Of a stretch of DNA of 53,152 nucleotides, positions 52,992 through 53,152 are shown in pieces. Origin of the DNA: Bacteroidota bacterium (GTDB lineage: Bacteria; Bacteroidota; Bacteroidia; AKYH767-A; OLB10); assembly GCA_963169675.1 (NCBI GenBank), contig CAUJFJ010000108.1, forward strand, positions 1 through 53,152. The letters run 5' to 3'. Under the pieces are notes generated by a model, which was given only the letters and a program-made list of their open reading frames with translations, was not told the DNA's origin and did not search any database. Every line of letters begins with the position of its first letter. Positions within the stretch are counted from its first letter, which is position 1. The position numbers and the translations under genes are program-made.

Positions 52992-53152
52992 TTATTGATA
53001 CGTAACATTAAATGCGCCGGCAGTCAAATTATTGGTTGTTCCGCCACCGCTTAAAGGCCCTGCAACGAAATTGAAGGTTCCAACAATATTTTTGGTTGTA
53101 GTATTGTGAGATGTAATTGTAACAGATCCAGATGTTGAAACAGAAAATGTTG
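52992..53152 (-). CDS. C-terminal part of a DUF6252-like lipoprotein (runs off the right edge)
   Basis: Reading leftwards from the edge in the frame ending at TAA 52994-52992 gives FSVSTSGSVTITSHNTTTKN then IVGTFNFVAGPLSGGGTTNN and LTAGAFNVTYQ. The pattern G-T-F-x-F...TNGxFNVxY is the end of DUF6252-type immunoglobulin-fold lipoproteins common in Bacteroidota. About 52 codons visible. Confidence 0.65.
   Translation of the reverse strand, partial: TFSVSTSGSVTITSHNTTTKNIVGTFNFVAGPLSGGGTTNNLTAGAFNVTYQ

Noticed and set aside
1-53152. CRISPR arrays, tRNA or rRNA genes, intact insertion sequences, prophage genes
   Set aside because: I looked for regularly spaced repeats, tRNA cloverleaf motifs (GGTTCGA arms), transposase DDE/HUH motifs and phage structural proteins and found none.

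Overview
The window looks like a chromosomal segment of a Bacteroidota bacterium, probably of the Chitinophagales/Sphingobacteriales/Flavobacteriales type. Four large secreted proteins carry Por (type IX) C-terminal sorting domains. Promoters show the Bacteroidota -7 box TAnnTTTG, and there is a DUF5686/carboxypeptidase-like outer-membrane protein. DNA is AT-rich. I saw no rRNA, tRNA, CRISPR array or intact insertion sequence.

Left end (1-1700): accessory-looking genes. These are a TetR-type regulator cut by the window edge, a small four-helix membrane protein, a hairpin-rich 340 bp stretch of different base composition, and a DUF6544-like gene that has lost its 3' end.

2-13 kb: a nitric-oxide and anaerobiosis island. 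On the plus strand are an Rrf2 regulator with three cysteines, the di-iron Fe-S repair protein RIC/ScdA, a second hemerythrin-like protein, then a class III ribonucleotide reductase whose glycyl-radical domain is on a separate overlapping 54-codon ORF, followed by its activase. On the minus strand run tyrosine phenol-lyase, NorC, a NorB homologue with altered active-site residues, a second three-cysteine Rrf2 regulator, an MbnP-type protein and an MbnH/MauG-type di-haem protein. Two promoters in this island share the motif TTGGACTAA, a candidate Rrf2 operator. The genes fit a programme of NO reduction, repair of NO-damaged clusters and oxygen-independent dNTP synthesis.

13-33 kb: mostly housekeeping. 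Genes are acetyl-CoA synthetase, a GH20 hexosaminidase-CutC-GH2 beta-mannosidase operon, QueD, small envelope proteins, the DUF5686 protein, a PKD/T9SS secreted protein, Dxs, a cystathionine gamma-synthase/lyase, a KtrA-like RCK protein and a SulP transporter.

33-53 kb: secreted and envelope functions. There is a YD-repeat-like gene broken by one in-frame stop, an SBBP-repeat T9SS protein, another T9SS protein, a RelE/ParE-type toxin-antitoxin pair, an L,D-transpeptidase, DoxX, an ELWxxDGT-repeat T9SS protein and a 2268-residue M4 metallopeptidase with PKD, GEVED and CUB domains and a duplicated module. Then come a BamA/TamA-like barrel, a methyltransferase, pirin and the end of a DUF6252-like lipoprotein. 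Several convergent or tandem gene ends are marked by strong U-tract hairpins.

The observations most worth pursuing are the split NrdD and the NorB-like protein lacking the usual FeB His/Glu ligands, in an operon with tyrosine phenol-lyase.
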